Shown: one piece after another, positions 1 through 8,956 of the stretch
Layout of the letters: each line of letters begins with the position of its first letter
How positions within the stretch are numbered: the first letter of the stretch is position 1
Assembly (NCBI GenBank): GCA_033875255.1
Contig: JAWZSN010000004.1
Coordinates: 1-64,000 of the forward strand
DNA: 64,000 nt
Direction of reading: 5' to 3'
From: Marinimicrococcus sp033875255
GTDB lineage: Bacteria; Pseudomonadota; Alphaproteobacteria; Geminicoccales; Geminicoccaceae
Position numbers and translations under genes: made by a program
Notes under the pieces: generated by a model
Databases searched by the model: none
The model's input: the letters and a program-made list of their open reading frames with translations, nothing else
Told to the model about the DNA's origin: nothing

Positions 1-395
1 CTTGGTCTTCAGGATGCGGGCGCCGTCGGGGGCACAGGCCCAGGCCACGGTGACGCCGCCCTTGGTGACGCTGCCTCACCTCGAGGGATCTGGCCGGTTC
101 TCGTGGTCGTGGACGATGCTCCGCCCGAGCCCGGCGGTCATGTTGCCGTTGGCATCATAGCCCAGCGCCTGGCCACCCACATCGGTGGGGGTGTGCGGCC
201 GGGGCGCCGTGGAGGCCGGGTAGGTGCAGGCGCCGAGCGGGCCGCTCGGCATGTTGCCGGCGACGTCGCCGGGAACCTTGGGTAGGTGAAGCTCTGGCTT
301 CGGGTGCCGTCGGTGTTGACGGCGTTCAGCAGCCGGTCGGCCTCGTCCCAGGTGTAGCTCCAGTCGAAGCCGGTGTAGCCCGGCGTGCGGTCGGC
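1..395 (-). pseudogene. RHS/YD-repeat protein remnant (window edge)
   Basis: Read on the minus strand, this stretch gives YD-repeat core peptides: ADRTPGYTG..W.YTWDEADRLLNAVNTDG (about 395-305), then in another frame LGYDANGNMTAGLGR followed by HDHENRP, then after a stop AWACAPDGARILKTK. This matches the GYDANGNMT / YDxENRP / YGPDGARxKK pattern of RHS-family core repeats. The peptides lie in different frames (a shift near 290) and a TGA interrupts the frame at 76-78, so the gene is broken. RHS proteins are large secreted or wall-associated toxin carriers. This piece would be a small part of the core and continues past base 1. Its upstream end stops abruptly where the tandem repeat array begins at about 396-401. 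I am confident of family membership, less so of the exact ends. Confidence 0.72.
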
Positions 396-1998
396 GGCCC
401 GTTCACCGCATCTTCATCCTTTCCGGCGATGCTGCTGGGGTGGGACTCCGCCGCCGCGCGATCCCGGAGCGGGGCCTGGTCCACCATCCGCGAGCATGGC
501 GGGCGAGGTGTTGAGGAAGGATGAACGGCCGTGGCGTTCACCGTGGTGGTGACGGAAGGCCGGGAAGGTGGTTCCCGGCGACGTCGAGCCGACCAGAAGA
601 GAGAACCGGGCCGCGCGCAGCGCCTTGCGTGGCTCCGCCGTCACGGGCCTGTGCCGGTCTCGGACCGTTCAGCAGATCTTTATCTGTTCCGGCGATGCTG
701 CTGGGGTGGGACTCCGCCGCCGCGTGGTCCGGGGAGCGGGGCCTGGTCCACCATCCGGGAGCATGGCGGGCGAGGCGTTGAGGAAGGGTGAACGGCCGTG
801 GTGGTCGCCGTGGTGGTGACGGGAGGCGGGGAAGGTGGTTCCCGGTGACGTCGAGCCGACCAGGAGAAAGAACCGGGCTGCGCGCAGCGCCTTGCGTGGT
901 TCCGCCGTCACGGGCCTGCGCCGGTCTCGGACCGTTCAGCGGATCTTCATCTTTCCCAGTAATCCTGCTGGGGTGGGACTCCGCCGCCGCGTGATCCCGG
1001 AGCGGGGCCTGGTCCACCATTCGCGAGCATGGGGGGCGAGGTATTGAGGAAGGGTGAACGGCCGCGGCGTTCGCCGTGGTGGTGACGGGAGGCGGGGAAG
1101 GAGGTTCCCGGCGACGTCGAGCCGACCGGAAGAACGAACCGGGCTGCGCGCAGCGCCTTGCGTGGTTCCGCCATCACGGGCCTGTGCCGGTCTCGGACCG
1201 TTCAGCGGATCTTCATCTTTCCCAGCAATCCTGCTGGGGTGGGACTCCGCCGCCGCGTGATCCCGGAGCGGGGCCTGGTCCACCATCCGCAAGCATGCCG
1301 GGCGAGGTATTGAGGAAGGGTGAACGGCCGTGGCGTTCGCCATGGTGGTGACGAGAGGCGGGGAAGGTGGTTCCCAGCGACGTCCAGCCGACCGAAAGAA
1401 CGAACCGGGCTGCGCGCAGCGCCTTGCGTGGTTCCGCCATCACGGGCCTGTGCCGGTCTCGGACCGTTCAGCGGATCTTCATCTTTCCCAGCAATCCTGC
1501 TGGGGTGGGACTCCGCCGCCGCGTGATCCCGGAGCGGGGCCTGGTCCACCATCCGCAAGCATGCCGGGCGAGGTATTGAGGAAGGGTGAACGGCCGTGGC
1601 GTTCGCCATGGTGGTGACGAGAGGCGGGGAAGGTGGTTCCCAGCGACGTCCAGCCGACCGAAAGAGAGAACCGAGCCGCGCGCAGCGCCTTGCGTGGCTC
1701 CGCCGTCACGGGCCTGTGCCGGTCGTCGGCCCGTTCAGCGGATCTTCATATTTCCCTCCGATCCTGCTGGGGTGGGAGTCCGCCGCCGCATGATCCAGGA
1801 GCGGGGCCTGGTCCACCATCCGCGAGCATGGGGCGCGAGGTATTGAGGAAGGATGAAGGGCCGTGGTGGTCGCCGTGCCGGTGGCAGAAGGACACCGGGC
1901 AACGTCAACTGACGAGAGGAGAGAAGGGAGCCGTGCGCAGCGCCTTGGTGGCTCGGTCGGCGGGGATCTGTGTCGGTGGACTCCTAGGCCTCCAGGAT
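396..1998. repeat. Tandem array, six copies of a 266-267 bp unit
   Basis: The landmark GTTCAsCG followed by AKCTTCAT-like sequence recurs at 401, 667, 934, 1200, 1466 and 1733, a spacing of 266, 267, 266, 266 and 267. A second landmark, TTGAGGAAGG, recurs at 511, 778, 1044, 1310, 1576 and 1843. Copies four and five are identical over long stretches (for example 1310-1395 against 1576-1661), which points to recent duplication. Each unit has a first half of about 125 bp bounded by GTTCA and TGAAC, and a second half ending in the GCGCGCAGCGCCTT motif. Units four and five contain a perfect 7-bp hairpin, CCCAGCAATCCTGCTGGG (1221-1238 and 1487-1504). Open frames of 68-95 codons recur in several frames on both strands, but none has a consistent ribosome site, so I treat the unit as non-coding. 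Confidence 0.9.
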
Positions 1999-2080
1999 GC
2001 CGAGTGTTGATGAAGATCCGCTTGACCGGCGCCGATCCCGGGCGACAGAAAAAGGAAAACAGAGCCGCGCGCAGCGCCTT
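1931..2080 (-). repeat. Diverged inverted repeat copy closing the array
   Basis: On the minus strand the stretch 2032-1970 reads AAGCGGATCTTCATCAAC, then GCATCCTG, GGAG and TCCACCG. It follows the left half of the array unit (AGCGGATCTTCATCTTT..AATCCTGCTGGGG..GACTCCGCCG) but runs in the opposite direction. It is flanked by two GCGCAGCGCCTT motifs (1931-1946 and 2065-2080) in the same orientation as those in the array. The array therefore ends in a head-on, older copy directly after the mazG stop codon. No gene is visible between 1998 and 2093. Confidence 0.6.
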
Positions 2081-2093
2081 GTGCCCGTCCCGC

Positions 2094-2909
2094 CTAGCCT
2101 TCGCGGCGCTTGACCGCGTCCCAGTGGCGGTCGAGCTCGTCGAGGCCCACCTCCTCGCAGCGCCGGCCCTCGGCGGCGACGGCGGTCTCGACGGCGCGGA
2201 AGCGGCGCTCGAACTTGCGGTTGGCGTCGCGCAGCGCCGTCTCGGGGTCGACGCCCAGGTGGCGGGCGAGGTTGGCCACCGCGAAGAGGAGGTCGCCCAT
2301 CTCCTCGTGGCGGCCCGGCAGGTCGCCCGCGGCCACGGCTTGCTCGACCTCGTCCAGCTCCTCGCGGATCTTGGCGACGACGGGGGCGGTCTGTTTCCAG
2401 TCGAAGCCCACCCGGGCCGCACGCTTTTGCAGCTTCTCGGCCCGGGTCAGGGACGGCAGGACCAGCGGGACGTCGTCGAGAACGCTGGCCGCCTCGCCGC
2501 GGCGCGCCGCCTTCGCGATCCGCTCGGCAGCCTTGGTCTCCTCCCAGGCGACGCGCTGGGCGCTCGCACTCGCGATCTCGGCCTCGCCGAAGACGTGCGG
2601 ATGGCGGGCGATCATCTTGTCGGCGATGACGTGCGCCACGCGCCCGAAGTCGAACAGCCCGGCCTCCTCGGCCATGCGGGCGTGGTAGACCACCTGGAGC
2701 AGGAGATCGCCCAGCTCGCCCTCGAGGTCGGCCCAGTCCCGCCGGGCGATGGCGTCGGCGACCTCGTAGGCCTCCTCGATGGTGTAGGGGGCGATGGTCG
2801 AGAAATCCTGCTCGATGTCCCAGGGGCAGCCGCCTTGCGGATCGCGCAGGCGGCGCATCACCTCGAGCAGGCGGTCGATGCCGGCGGCGTCGTTCGAGGA
2901 GGCGTTCAA
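2094..2909 (-). CDS. mazG: Nucleoside triphosphate pyrophosphohydrolase MazG
   Basis: A house-cleaning enzyme that hydrolyses (d)NTPs to the monophosphate and pyrophosphate. It has 271 residues, the length of the two-domain bacterial MazG. The first MazG domain (about 12-125) carries CPWD (28-31), EEAYE (45-49) and ELGDLLLQ (65-72), the EExxE/ExxD Mg2+-binding pattern. The second domain (about 165-265) repeats it with REELDEVEQAV and EEMGDLLFAVANLARHL. The start is inferred to be TTG at 2909: its TTGA overlaps the xseA stop, an AGGA lies a few bases upstream, and the residues after it match the family's N-terminus. The longer open frame upstream is antisense-like low-complexity sequence inside xseA. 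It is probably the last gene of the minus-strand operon and is followed by the repeat array. Confidence 0.93.
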   Translation of the reverse strand: MNASSNDAAGIDRLLEVMRRLRDPQGGCPWDIEQDFSTIAPYTIEEAYEVADAIARRDWADLEGELGDLLLQVVYHARMAEEAGLFDFGRVAHVIADKMIARHPHVFGEAEIASASAQRVAWEETKAAERIAKAARRGEAASVLDDVPLVLPSLTRAEKLQKRAARVGFDWKQTAPVVAKIREELDEVEQAVAAGDLPGRHEEMGDLLFAVANLARHLGVDPETALRDANRKFERRFRAVETAVAAEGRRCEEVGLDELDRHWDAVKRREG

Positions 2910-4393
2910 AGGAGGCTTTCCTGCTCGGGAGGCGGCGCGGCGGGACCGCCCCGCTTCGGCCTGCGGGCTGCGCCGCCATTGGCGCGCTGGACGGTCATGG
3001 AGCCGTCGGCGAACTGGATGTCGAGCTCGACGGCGCCTTCGGCCGCGGCCAGGCGCGGCACCACCTGGCCCTCGGGGCGGCGGCGCACGATGGCGTAGCC
3101 GCGCTCGAGCACCCGCTCGTGGCCGAGGCTGCCGAGCATGGCGGCGGCCTGGTCGAGACGGCGCCTCGGATCCTCGAGAATCACGCTGCCGCACTGTGCC
3201 AGGGAAGCCGCCTCGCGGGCCAGGGCGCGGGCGTTCTGGCGAATCAGCATCTGGATGGGTCCAGGGCCGAGCCGGCCGCCGCCGCTCACCAGATGGTGGC
3301 CCGCCTGGCGCAGCCGGTCGGCCACCAGCTCGGTCATCCGGGCCTGGCGCGAGGCCAGCCGCTCGCGCCGGTCGCGGACCACTTCCCGGGGGCTCCTGAG
3401 GCGCAGGCGCTCGGCGAGATCGTCGAGGCGCTGGGCCGCCAGGCCCAGGATCTGGCGCGGCTCGGGCAGGCCGCGGCGCAGCCCTTCGAGGCGCTCGGCG
3501 AGGCCGCGCAGCTCGCGGTCGGCAGCACGCTCGAGCCGCTCGCTCAGGCTCTTGACCTGCACCACGAGCTCGCGGCGCACCGGTACCGCCATCTCGGCCG
3601 CGGCGGTGGGGGTGGGCGCGCGCCGGTCGGCGGCGTGGTCGATCAGCGTGGTATCGGTCTCGTGGCCCACCGCCGAGATCAGCGGGATCGAGCAGGCAGC
3701 GGCGGCCCGCACCACGATCTCCTCGTTGAACGACCAGAGATCCTCGATGCTGCCGCCGCCGCGCGCCACGATCAGCACGTCGGGCCGCGGCACCGGGCCG
3801 TCCGGTTGCAGCGCGTCGAAGCCGCTGATCGCCTCGGCCACCTGGCTTGCCGCACCCTCGCCCTGGACCAGCACCGGCCAGACGATGACCCGGCAGGGGA
3901 AGCGCTCGGCGAGGCGGTGGAGGATATCGCGGATCACCGCACCGGTGGGCGAGGTCACCACGCCGACCACGGCCGGGAGATAGGGCAGGGCCTTCTTGCG
4001 GGCGGCGTCGAACAGGCCTTCCGCGGCAAGCTTGCGCTTGCGCTCCTCGAGCAGCGCCATGAGCGCGCCCACGCCGGCGGGCTCGATCCGCTCGACCACG
4101 AGCTGGTATTTCGAGCGGCCGGGATAGGTCGTGAGCTTGCCGGTGCAGACGACCTCGAGCCCGTCGGCGAGATCGAAGCCCAGCCGGCTCGCCGTGCCCC
4201 GCCAGGCGACCGCGTCCAAAACCGCCTTGTCGTCCTTCAGGCAGAGATAGACATGGCCGGAGGCTGCCCGCTTGAGGCCGGAGATCTCGCCGCGCACACG
4301 GACATTGCCGTAGGTGTCCTCGACGGTCCGCTTGAGCGCGAAGGAGATCTCGCTGACGGAATATTCGGTCACATTGGAGGCAGGTGCCAGCAT
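2906..4393 (-). CDS. xseA: Exodeoxyribonuclease VII large subunit
   Basis: The catalytic subunit of exonuclease VII, which degrades single-stranded DNA to oligonucleotides. It has 495 residues, a normal length. An N-terminal OB-fold (about 8-105: YSVSEISFALKRTVEDTYGN..VRGEISG) binds ssDNA. The Exonuc_VII_L domain follows with VVTSPTGAVIRDI (about 145-157), IVARGGGSIEDLWSFNEE and GHETDTTLIDHAADRRAPTP, the conserved core. A long Arg/Glu-rich coiled-coil segment follows, as in the family, ending near residue 495 with ESLL. The stop overlaps the inferred mazG start. A 233-bp gap separates it from asd and holds repeat motifs. xseB is not in the window. Confidence 0.96.
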   Translation of the reverse strand: MLAPASNVTEYSVSEISFALKRTVEDTYGNVRVRGEISGLKRAASGHVYLCLKDDKAVLDAVAWRGTASRLGFDLADGLEVVCTGKLTTYPGRSKYQLVVERIEPAGVGALMALLEERKRKLAAEGLFDAARKKALPYLPAVVGVVTSPTGAVIRDILHRLAERFPCRVIVWPVLVQGEGAASQVAEAISGFDALQPDGPVPRPDVLIVARGGGSIEDLWSFNEEIVVRAAAACSIPLISAVGHETDTTLIDHAADRRAPTPTAAAEMAVPVRRELVVQVKSLSERLERAADRELRGLAERLEGLRRGLPEPRQILGLAAQRLDDLAERLRLRSPREVVRDRRERLASRQARMTELVADRLRQAGHHLVSGGGRLGPGPIQMLIRQNARALAREAASLAQCGSVILEDPRRRLDQAAAMLGSLGHERVLERGYAIVRRRPEGQVVPRLAAAEGAVELDIQFADGSMTVQRANGGAARRPKRGGPAAPPPEQESLL

Positions 4394-4454
4394 GGCCGCA
4401 CTCTAGAGCGGTTGCCGCGCGGCTGGAAGACCAGCGGGGGCGAAGGGGCCGTCC

Positions 4455-4583
4455 AAGGCGCTGCGCGCGGCCGCCCTTTCGATTTTTGCCGGTCCGCTCG
4501 CAGCGCTTCGTGTCGCCGGAGCTGCCTTCTCCCTACCGAACCGACAGGGAGAAGCGAAAGAAGCCGCGAGCAGCGCGTTGTGC
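4455..4583. repeat. Pair of opposed REP-like units between asd and xseA
   Basis: AAGGCGCTGCGCGCGG (4455-4470) followed by CTTTCG..TTTGCCGGTC is one orientation of the repeat motif. ACCGACAGGGAGAAGCGAAA then GCCGCGAGCAGCGCGTTG (about 4540-4583) is the same motif in the opposite orientation. The two could pair into one long stem. The rest of the 4394-4626 gap contains a GC-rich hairpin, GGGGCG..CGCCCC (about 4598-4618), just after the asd stop, without a T-run. I see no gene here. Confidence 0.6.
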
Positions 4584-4626
4584 GGCGCGGGGCGCCCGTC
4601 TCGCGCGGACGCCCCGGCACGAAGCC

Positions 4627-5643
4627 TCAGATGTGGCCGTCCTCGATCAGCTTCTGGGCGATCTGGACGGTGTTGAGGGCAGCGCCCTTGCGCAGATTGT
4701 CGGAGACGACCCACATGTTGAGCCCGTAGGGCACCGTGGGGTCGATGCGCATACGCGAGACGAACGTCGCGAACTCGCCGACGCACTCGACCGGGGTGAC
4801 GTACTCGCCCTTGGCCGGATCGTCGACCAGCACGATTCCATCGAAATTGCGCAGCGCGTCGCGCGCCTCCTCGAGGTCGACGGGCTCGTGGAACTCCACG
4901 TTGACCGACTCCGAGTGGCCGACAAAGACCGGCACCCGCACGCAGGTGGCGCTGACCTCGATCTCGGGGTCGAGAATCTTCTGGGTCTCGACCACCATCT
5001 TCCACTCCTCCTTGGTCGACCCGTCCTCGAGGAACTTGTCGATCTGGGGGATGAGGTTGAAGGCGATCTGCTTTTGGAAGGTCGCGGGGGCCTTCTTGTC
5101 GTTCATGTAGATGGACTTGGTCTGGTCGAAGAGCTCGTCCATCCCCTCCTGGCCGGCGCCGGAGACCGACTGGTAGGTCGACACCACCACCCGCTTGATG
5201 CGCGCCAACTCGTGGAGCGGCTTGAGCGCCATGACCATCTGGATGGTCGAGCAGTTGGGGTTGGCGATGATGTTGCGGGCGCGGAAGCCCTCGATGGCGT
5301 GCGGGTTGACCTCGGGCACGATCAGCGGGACGTCCGGGTCCATGCGGAACTGCGAGGTATTGTCGATCACCACGCAGCCGGCGGCGCCGGCACGGGGCGC
5401 ATGCACGGCGGAGACCGCGGCGCCCGGCGAGAAGAGGGCGATGTCGACGCCCTCGAAATCGAACGTGTCGAGGTTCTGGACCTTGAGGGTCCGCTCCTCG
5501 CCGTAGCTCACCTCCTTGCCCACCGAGCGCTCGGAGGCAAGGGCGATGACCTCGTCGGCCGGGAAGTTCACCTCGGCCAGGATGTTGAGGATCTCGGATC
5601 CGACGGCGCCGGTGGCGCCGGCGACGGCTACGCGATAGCCCAT
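4627..5643 (-). CDS. asd: Aspartate-semialdehyde dehydrogenase
   Basis: Reduces aspartyl-4-phosphate with NADPH to aspartate semialdehyde, the branch point to lysine/diaminopimelate, threonine and methionine. It has 338 residues. The Rossmann motif GATGAVG is at 9-15, the nucleophile Cys131 lies in NPNCST, the substrate-binding SGAGQEGMDEL is near 161-171, and the acid/base His243 lies in VGHSESV. It lies downstream of leuB in the same direction with a gap of 73 bases. dapF, another gene of the lysine/peptidoglycan pathway, is about 7 kb away on the other strand. Confidence 0.97.
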   Translation of the reverse strand: MGYRVAVAGATGAVGSEILNILAEVNFPADEVIALASERSVGKEVSYGEERTLKVQNLDTFDFEGVDIALFSPGAAVSAVHAPRAGAAGCVVIDNTSQFRMDPDVPLIVPEVNPHAIEGFRARNIIANPNCSTIQMVMALKPLHELARIKRVVVSTYQSVSGAGQEGMDELFDQTKSIYMNDKKAPATFQKQIAFNLIPQIDKFLEDGSTKEEWKMVVETQKILDPEIEVSATCVRVPVFVGHSESVNVEFHEPVDLEEARDALRNFDGIVLVDDPAKGEYVTPVECVGEFATFVSRMRIDPTVPYGLNMWVVSDNLRKGAALNTVQIAQKLIEDGHI

Positions 5644-5716
5644 GGGAGAGTACCTCTGGGAAAGCCGGCGGGGGCGGGAGCGAAGTCCACGCCGCCCGCC
5701 GCGGGAAAACGACCTG

Positions 5717-6826
5717 TCAGGAGAGCGACGCGTCCAGTTCCTTGAGGACCGCGGTGCCCATCTCGGAGGTGCTCACCTTGGTCATGCCCGGCTGCATGAT
5801 GTCGCCGGTCCGCAGGCCCTTGTCGAGCACGCGGCCAATGGCGGCATCGAGCCGGTCGGCCTCCTCATCCAGGTCGAAGGAATAGCGCAGCATCATGGCG
5901 AAGCTGAGCAGCGTGGCGAGCGGGTTGGCGATGCCCTGGCCGGCGATGTCCGGCGCGCTGCCGTGTACCGGCTCGTACATCCCCTTGCGGCGGCCGTCGG
6001 CATCGGGTGCGCCCAGCGCGGCCGAGGGCAACATGCCCAGCGAGCCGGTCGCCATGGCGGCGGCATCGGAGAGGAGGTCGCCGAAGAGATTGTCGGTGAC
6101 GATGACGTCGAACTGCTTGGGCGCGCGGATCAGCTGCATGGCGCAGTTGTCGGCGTACATGTGGGAAAGCTCGACGTCCTGGTACTCGGCCTGGTGCAGC
6201 CGGCTCACGGTCTCGCGCCACAGGATGCCGGTGTGCATCACGTTGGCCTTCTCGACCGAGGTCACCTTGTTGGAGCGCTTGCGCGCCAGCTCGAAGCCGA
6301 CCCGGGCGATGCGCTCGATCTCCGAGGTCGTGTAGACCTGCGTGTCGATGCCGCGCTTCTGGCCGTCCGGCAGCTCCTCGATGCCGCGCGGCTCGCCGAA
6401 ATAGACGCCGCCGGTGAGCTCGCGCAGGATCATGATGTCGAGCCCCTCGACCAGCTCGGTCTTGAGGGTCGAGGCCGAGGCCAGCGCCGGGAACACCATG
6501 GCCGGGCGCAGATTGGCGAAGAGGCCCAGCTCCTTCCTGAGCCGCAGCAGGCCCTGCTCGGGCTTGAGGTGGAAGGGCAGGGTGTCGTACTGCGCGGCAC
6601 CGACCGCGCCGAACATCACCGTGCCGATCTCCAGGGCCTTGGCCAGCGTATCGTCGGCCAGTGGCGTGCCGTACTTCTCGTAGGCGGCGCCGCCGACGCT
6701 GTCCTCGTGCACCTCGAAGCCCATCTGGCGACGGTCGAGCCAGCCGATGACCCGGCGGACCTCCTCCATGACCTCGGGGCCGATGCCGTCGCCGGGGAGG
6801 AAAAGGATGCGGCCAAGCTCAGCCAT
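5717..6826 (-). CDS. leuB: 3-isopropylmalate dehydrogenase
   Basis: Oxidatively decarboxylates 3-isopropylmalate with NAD+ in leucine synthesis. It has 369 residues. The N-terminus ILFLPGDGIGPEV is the family signature. RELTGGVYFGEPRG and the metal/substrate segment VTDNLFGDLLSDAAA are present, as is the NAD-binding stretch EPVHGSAPDIAGQGIANP. It follows leuD with a gap of about 57 bases. leuA is not in the window. Confidence 0.97.
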   Translation of the reverse strand: MAELGRILFLPGDGIGPEVMEEVRRVIGWLDRRQMGFEVHEDSVGGAAYEKYGTPLADDTLAKALEIGTVMFGAVGAAQYDTLPFHLKPEQGLLRLRKELGLFANLRPAMVFPALASASTLKTELVEGLDIMILRELTGGVYFGEPRGIEELPDGQKRGIDTQVYTTSEIERIARVGFELARKRSNKVTSVEKANVMHTGILWRETVSRLHQAEYQDVELSHMYADNCAMQLIRAPKQFDVIVTDNLFGDLLSDAAAMATGSLGMLPSAALGAPDADGRRKGMYEPVHGSAPDIAGQGIANPLATLLSFAMMLRYSFDLDEEADRLDAAIGRVLDKGLRTGDIMQPGMTKVSTSEMGTAVLKELDASLS

Positions 6827-6883
6827 CGCGCTATTCGCCTCTCTTGATGCAGGAACTTCCGGTCGGGCGCAGGAGCGCGCCGC

Positions 6884-7504
6884 TCAAGCCTCGCGGTAGA
6901 GCCAGGGCTGATCGCGCCGCTGGCCGCCCTCGAAGGTGCCGATGGCAGCGGCCCGCTCCATGGTCTGGCCGATGTCGTCGAGCCCCTCGAGGAGGCACTT
7001 CCGGCTGTGCGGGTCGAGCTCGAAATGGATCGGCGCGTTGCCGGTCGGCCGCACGATCTCCTTCTTCTCGAGATCGATCGTGAAGGTCGGGTTCTGGGCC
7101 TGCTCCGCCTCGCGCATCAAGGCATCGATCTCGTCCTGCGGCAGGACGATCGGCAAGATGCCGTTCTTGAAGCAGTTATTGTAGAAAATGTCCGCGAAGC
7201 TCGGGGCGATCACGCAGCGGATGCCGAAGTCGAGGAGTGCCCAGGGGGCATGCTCGCGCGAGCTGCCGCACCCGAAATTGTCCCCGGCGATGAGGATCTC
7301 GGCGTTGCGGTAGGGCTCCTTGTTGAGCACGAAGTCCGGCTTCTCGCTGCCATCCTCGTTGTAGCGCATGCTCTCGAAGAGGGCGACGCCGAGGCCGGTC
7401 CGCTTGATCGTCTTGAGCCACTTGGCAGGAATGATCTTGTCGGTGTCGACATTGATCATCGGCAGGGGGGCTGCGACACCGGTGAGGGTCGTGAAAGCCT
7501 GCAT
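6884..7504 (-). CDS. leuD: 3-isopropylmalate dehydratase small subunit
   Basis: Swivelling-domain partner of LeuC; together they isomerise 2-isopropylmalate to 3-isopropylmalate. It has 206 residues from the Met at 7504 (MQAFTTLTGVAAPLP), the usual small-subunit length. The substrate loop NFGCGSSREHA is at 76-86, followed by PSFADIFYNNCFKNGILPI. The open frame runs further upstream, but that part is a shadow of leuC. It lies 11 bases after the leuC stop, so co-translation is likely. Confidence 0.97.
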   Translation of the reverse strand: MQAFTTLTGVAAPLPMINVDTDKIIPAKWLKTIKRTGLGVALFESMRYNEDGSEKPDFVLNKEPYRNAEILIAGDNFGCGSSREHAPWALLDFGIRCVIAPSFADIFYNNCFKNGILPIVLPQDEIDALMREAEQAQNPTFTIDLEKKEIVRPTGNAPIHFELDPHSRKCLLEGLDDIGQTMERAAAIGTFEGGQRRDQPWLYREA

Positions 7505-7515
7505 CGGCGCTCTCC

Positions 7516-8922
7516 TCAGGCCAGCTTGCGAACGTCGGCGAGACGGCCGGTCAGCGCCGCCGCGGCGGCCATGGCCGGGCTCACCAGATGGGTGCGTCCG
7601 CCCTTGCCCTGCCGGCCCTCGAAATTGCGATTGCTGGTGGAGGCGCAGCGCTCGCCCGGCTTGAGCTGGTCGGGGTTCATGCCCAGGCACATCGAGCAGC
7701 CCGCCTCGCGCCAGTCGAAGCCGGCCTCCTTGAAGACCACGTCGAGACCTTCCTCCTCGGCCTGGTGCTTCACCAGACCCGAGCCCGGAACGATCATCGC
7801 CTCGACGCTCTGGGCGACCTTCTTGCCCTTCACCAGCCCGGCGATGACCCGCAGGTCCTCGATCCGCCCGTTGGTGCACGAGCCGATGAAGACCTTGTCG
7901 ATCCTCACCTCCTCGATGGGCGTGTTGGGCTCGAGGCCCATATACTGCAGCGAGCGCTCGATCGAGGCCCGTCGCTCGGCGTCCTTGACCGCCTTGGGGT
8001 CAGGCACCCGGCCGGTCACGCCCACCACGTCCTGCGGGCTGGTGCCCCAGGTCACCTGCGGCTCGATCTCGGCGGCGTCGAGCACGACCTCCTTGTCGTA
8101 GGTCGCACCCGCGTCGGAGGGCAGGGTCTTCCAGTAGCTGACCGCGGCCTCCCAGGCGGCGCCCTTGGGCGCCATCGGCCGGCCCTTCAGATAGGCGAAG
8201 GTCTTCTCGTCCGGGGCGATCAGCCCGGCCCGCGCACCGGCCTCGATCGACATGTTGCAGATCGTCATACGGCCTTCCATGGAAAGCCCGCGGATGACGT
8301 CGCCCGCATACTCGATCACGTAGCCGGTGCCGCCGGCCGTGCCGATCTGGCCGATGATGGCGAGGATCACGTCCTTGGCCGTGCAGCCGACCGGCAGCTC
8401 GCCCTGGACGCTGATCCGCATCGTCTTCGGGCGCTTTTGCAGCAGCGTCTGGGTCGCCAGCACATGCTCGACCTCGGACGTGCCGATGCCGAAGGCGAGC
8501 GCCCCGAAGGCGCCGTGCGTGCTGGTGTGGCTGTCGCCGCAGACGATCGTGGTGCCGGGCAGGGTGAAACCCTGCTCGGGGCCGATGACATGAACGATGC
8601 CCTGGCGGACATCGTTCATGCCGAACAGCTGGATGCCGAACTCGCGGCAGTTCTTCTCCAGCGTCTCGACCTGGATGCGGGAGGTCGCGTCAGCGATGCC
8701 CTTCGAGCGGTCGCTCGTGGGCACGTTGTGGTCGGGCACCGCCAGGGTCGCATCCGGGCGCCGGACCTTGCGGCCGGCGTTGCGCAGGCCCTCGAAGGCC
8801 TGCGGGCTGGTCACCTCGTGGACGAGGTGCCGGTCGATGTAGAGCAGCGCGGTGGCATCCGGCTGCTGGTCGACCAGATGGCTGTCCCAGATCTTCTCGA
8901 ACAAGGTCCTGGCGGTGGCCAC
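7516..8922 (-). CDS. leuC: 3-isopropylmalate dehydratase large subunit
   Basis: An aconitase-family [4Fe-4S] subunit of isopropylmalate isomerase. From the GTG at 8922 it has 468 residues, matching the family (about 466-470) and beginning VATARTLFEKIWDSHLV. A GGAGGA sits 9-10 bases upstream of this GTG, which decides the start over the longer open frame reaching 9129 inside rplS. Cluster ligands are visible in FIGSCTNGR and in the CSMC of GCSMCLGMNPD. GDSHTSTHGAFGALAFGIG is conserved aconitase sequence. It lies between rplS and leuD. Confidence 0.96.
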   Translation of the reverse strand: MATARTLFEKIWDSHLVDQQPDATALLYIDRHLVHEVTSPQAFEGLRNAGRKVRRPDATLAVPDHNVPTSDRSKGIADATSRIQVETLEKNCREFGIQLFGMNDVRQGIVHVIGPEQGFTLPGTTIVCGDSHTSTHGAFGALAFGIGTSEVEHVLATQTLLQKRPKTMRISVQGELPVGCTAKDVILAIIGQIGTAGGTGYVIEYAGDVIRGLSMEGRMTICNMSIEAGARAGLIAPDEKTFAYLKGRPMAPKGAAWEAAVSYWKTLPSDAGATYDKEVVLDAAEIEPQVTWGTSPQDVVGVTGRVPDPKAVKDAERRASIERSLQYMGLEPNTPIEEVRIDKVFIGSCTNGRIEDLRVIAGLVKGKKVAQSVEAMIVPGSGLVKHQAEEEGLDVVFKEAGFDWREAGCSMCLGMNPDQLKPGERCASTSNRNFEGRQGKGGRTHLVSPAMAAAAALTGRLADVRKLA

Positions 8923-8956
8923 GACGTACTTCCTCCCGATTGACGCGGTGCCGGCC

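Noticed and set aside
414..1846. Recurrent 68-95 codon open frames on both strands of the tandem array, with similar sequences in each copy
   Set aside because: They recur only because the DNA repeats. Conserved frames exist in several frames at once, there is no steady ribosome site, and the amino acid composition is the Arg/Pro/Gly type expected of GC-rich non-coding DNA.
396..1998. CRISPR array
   Set aside because: The repeated unit is 266-267 bp and conserved throughout, without short repeats separated by unique spacers, and no cas gene is near.
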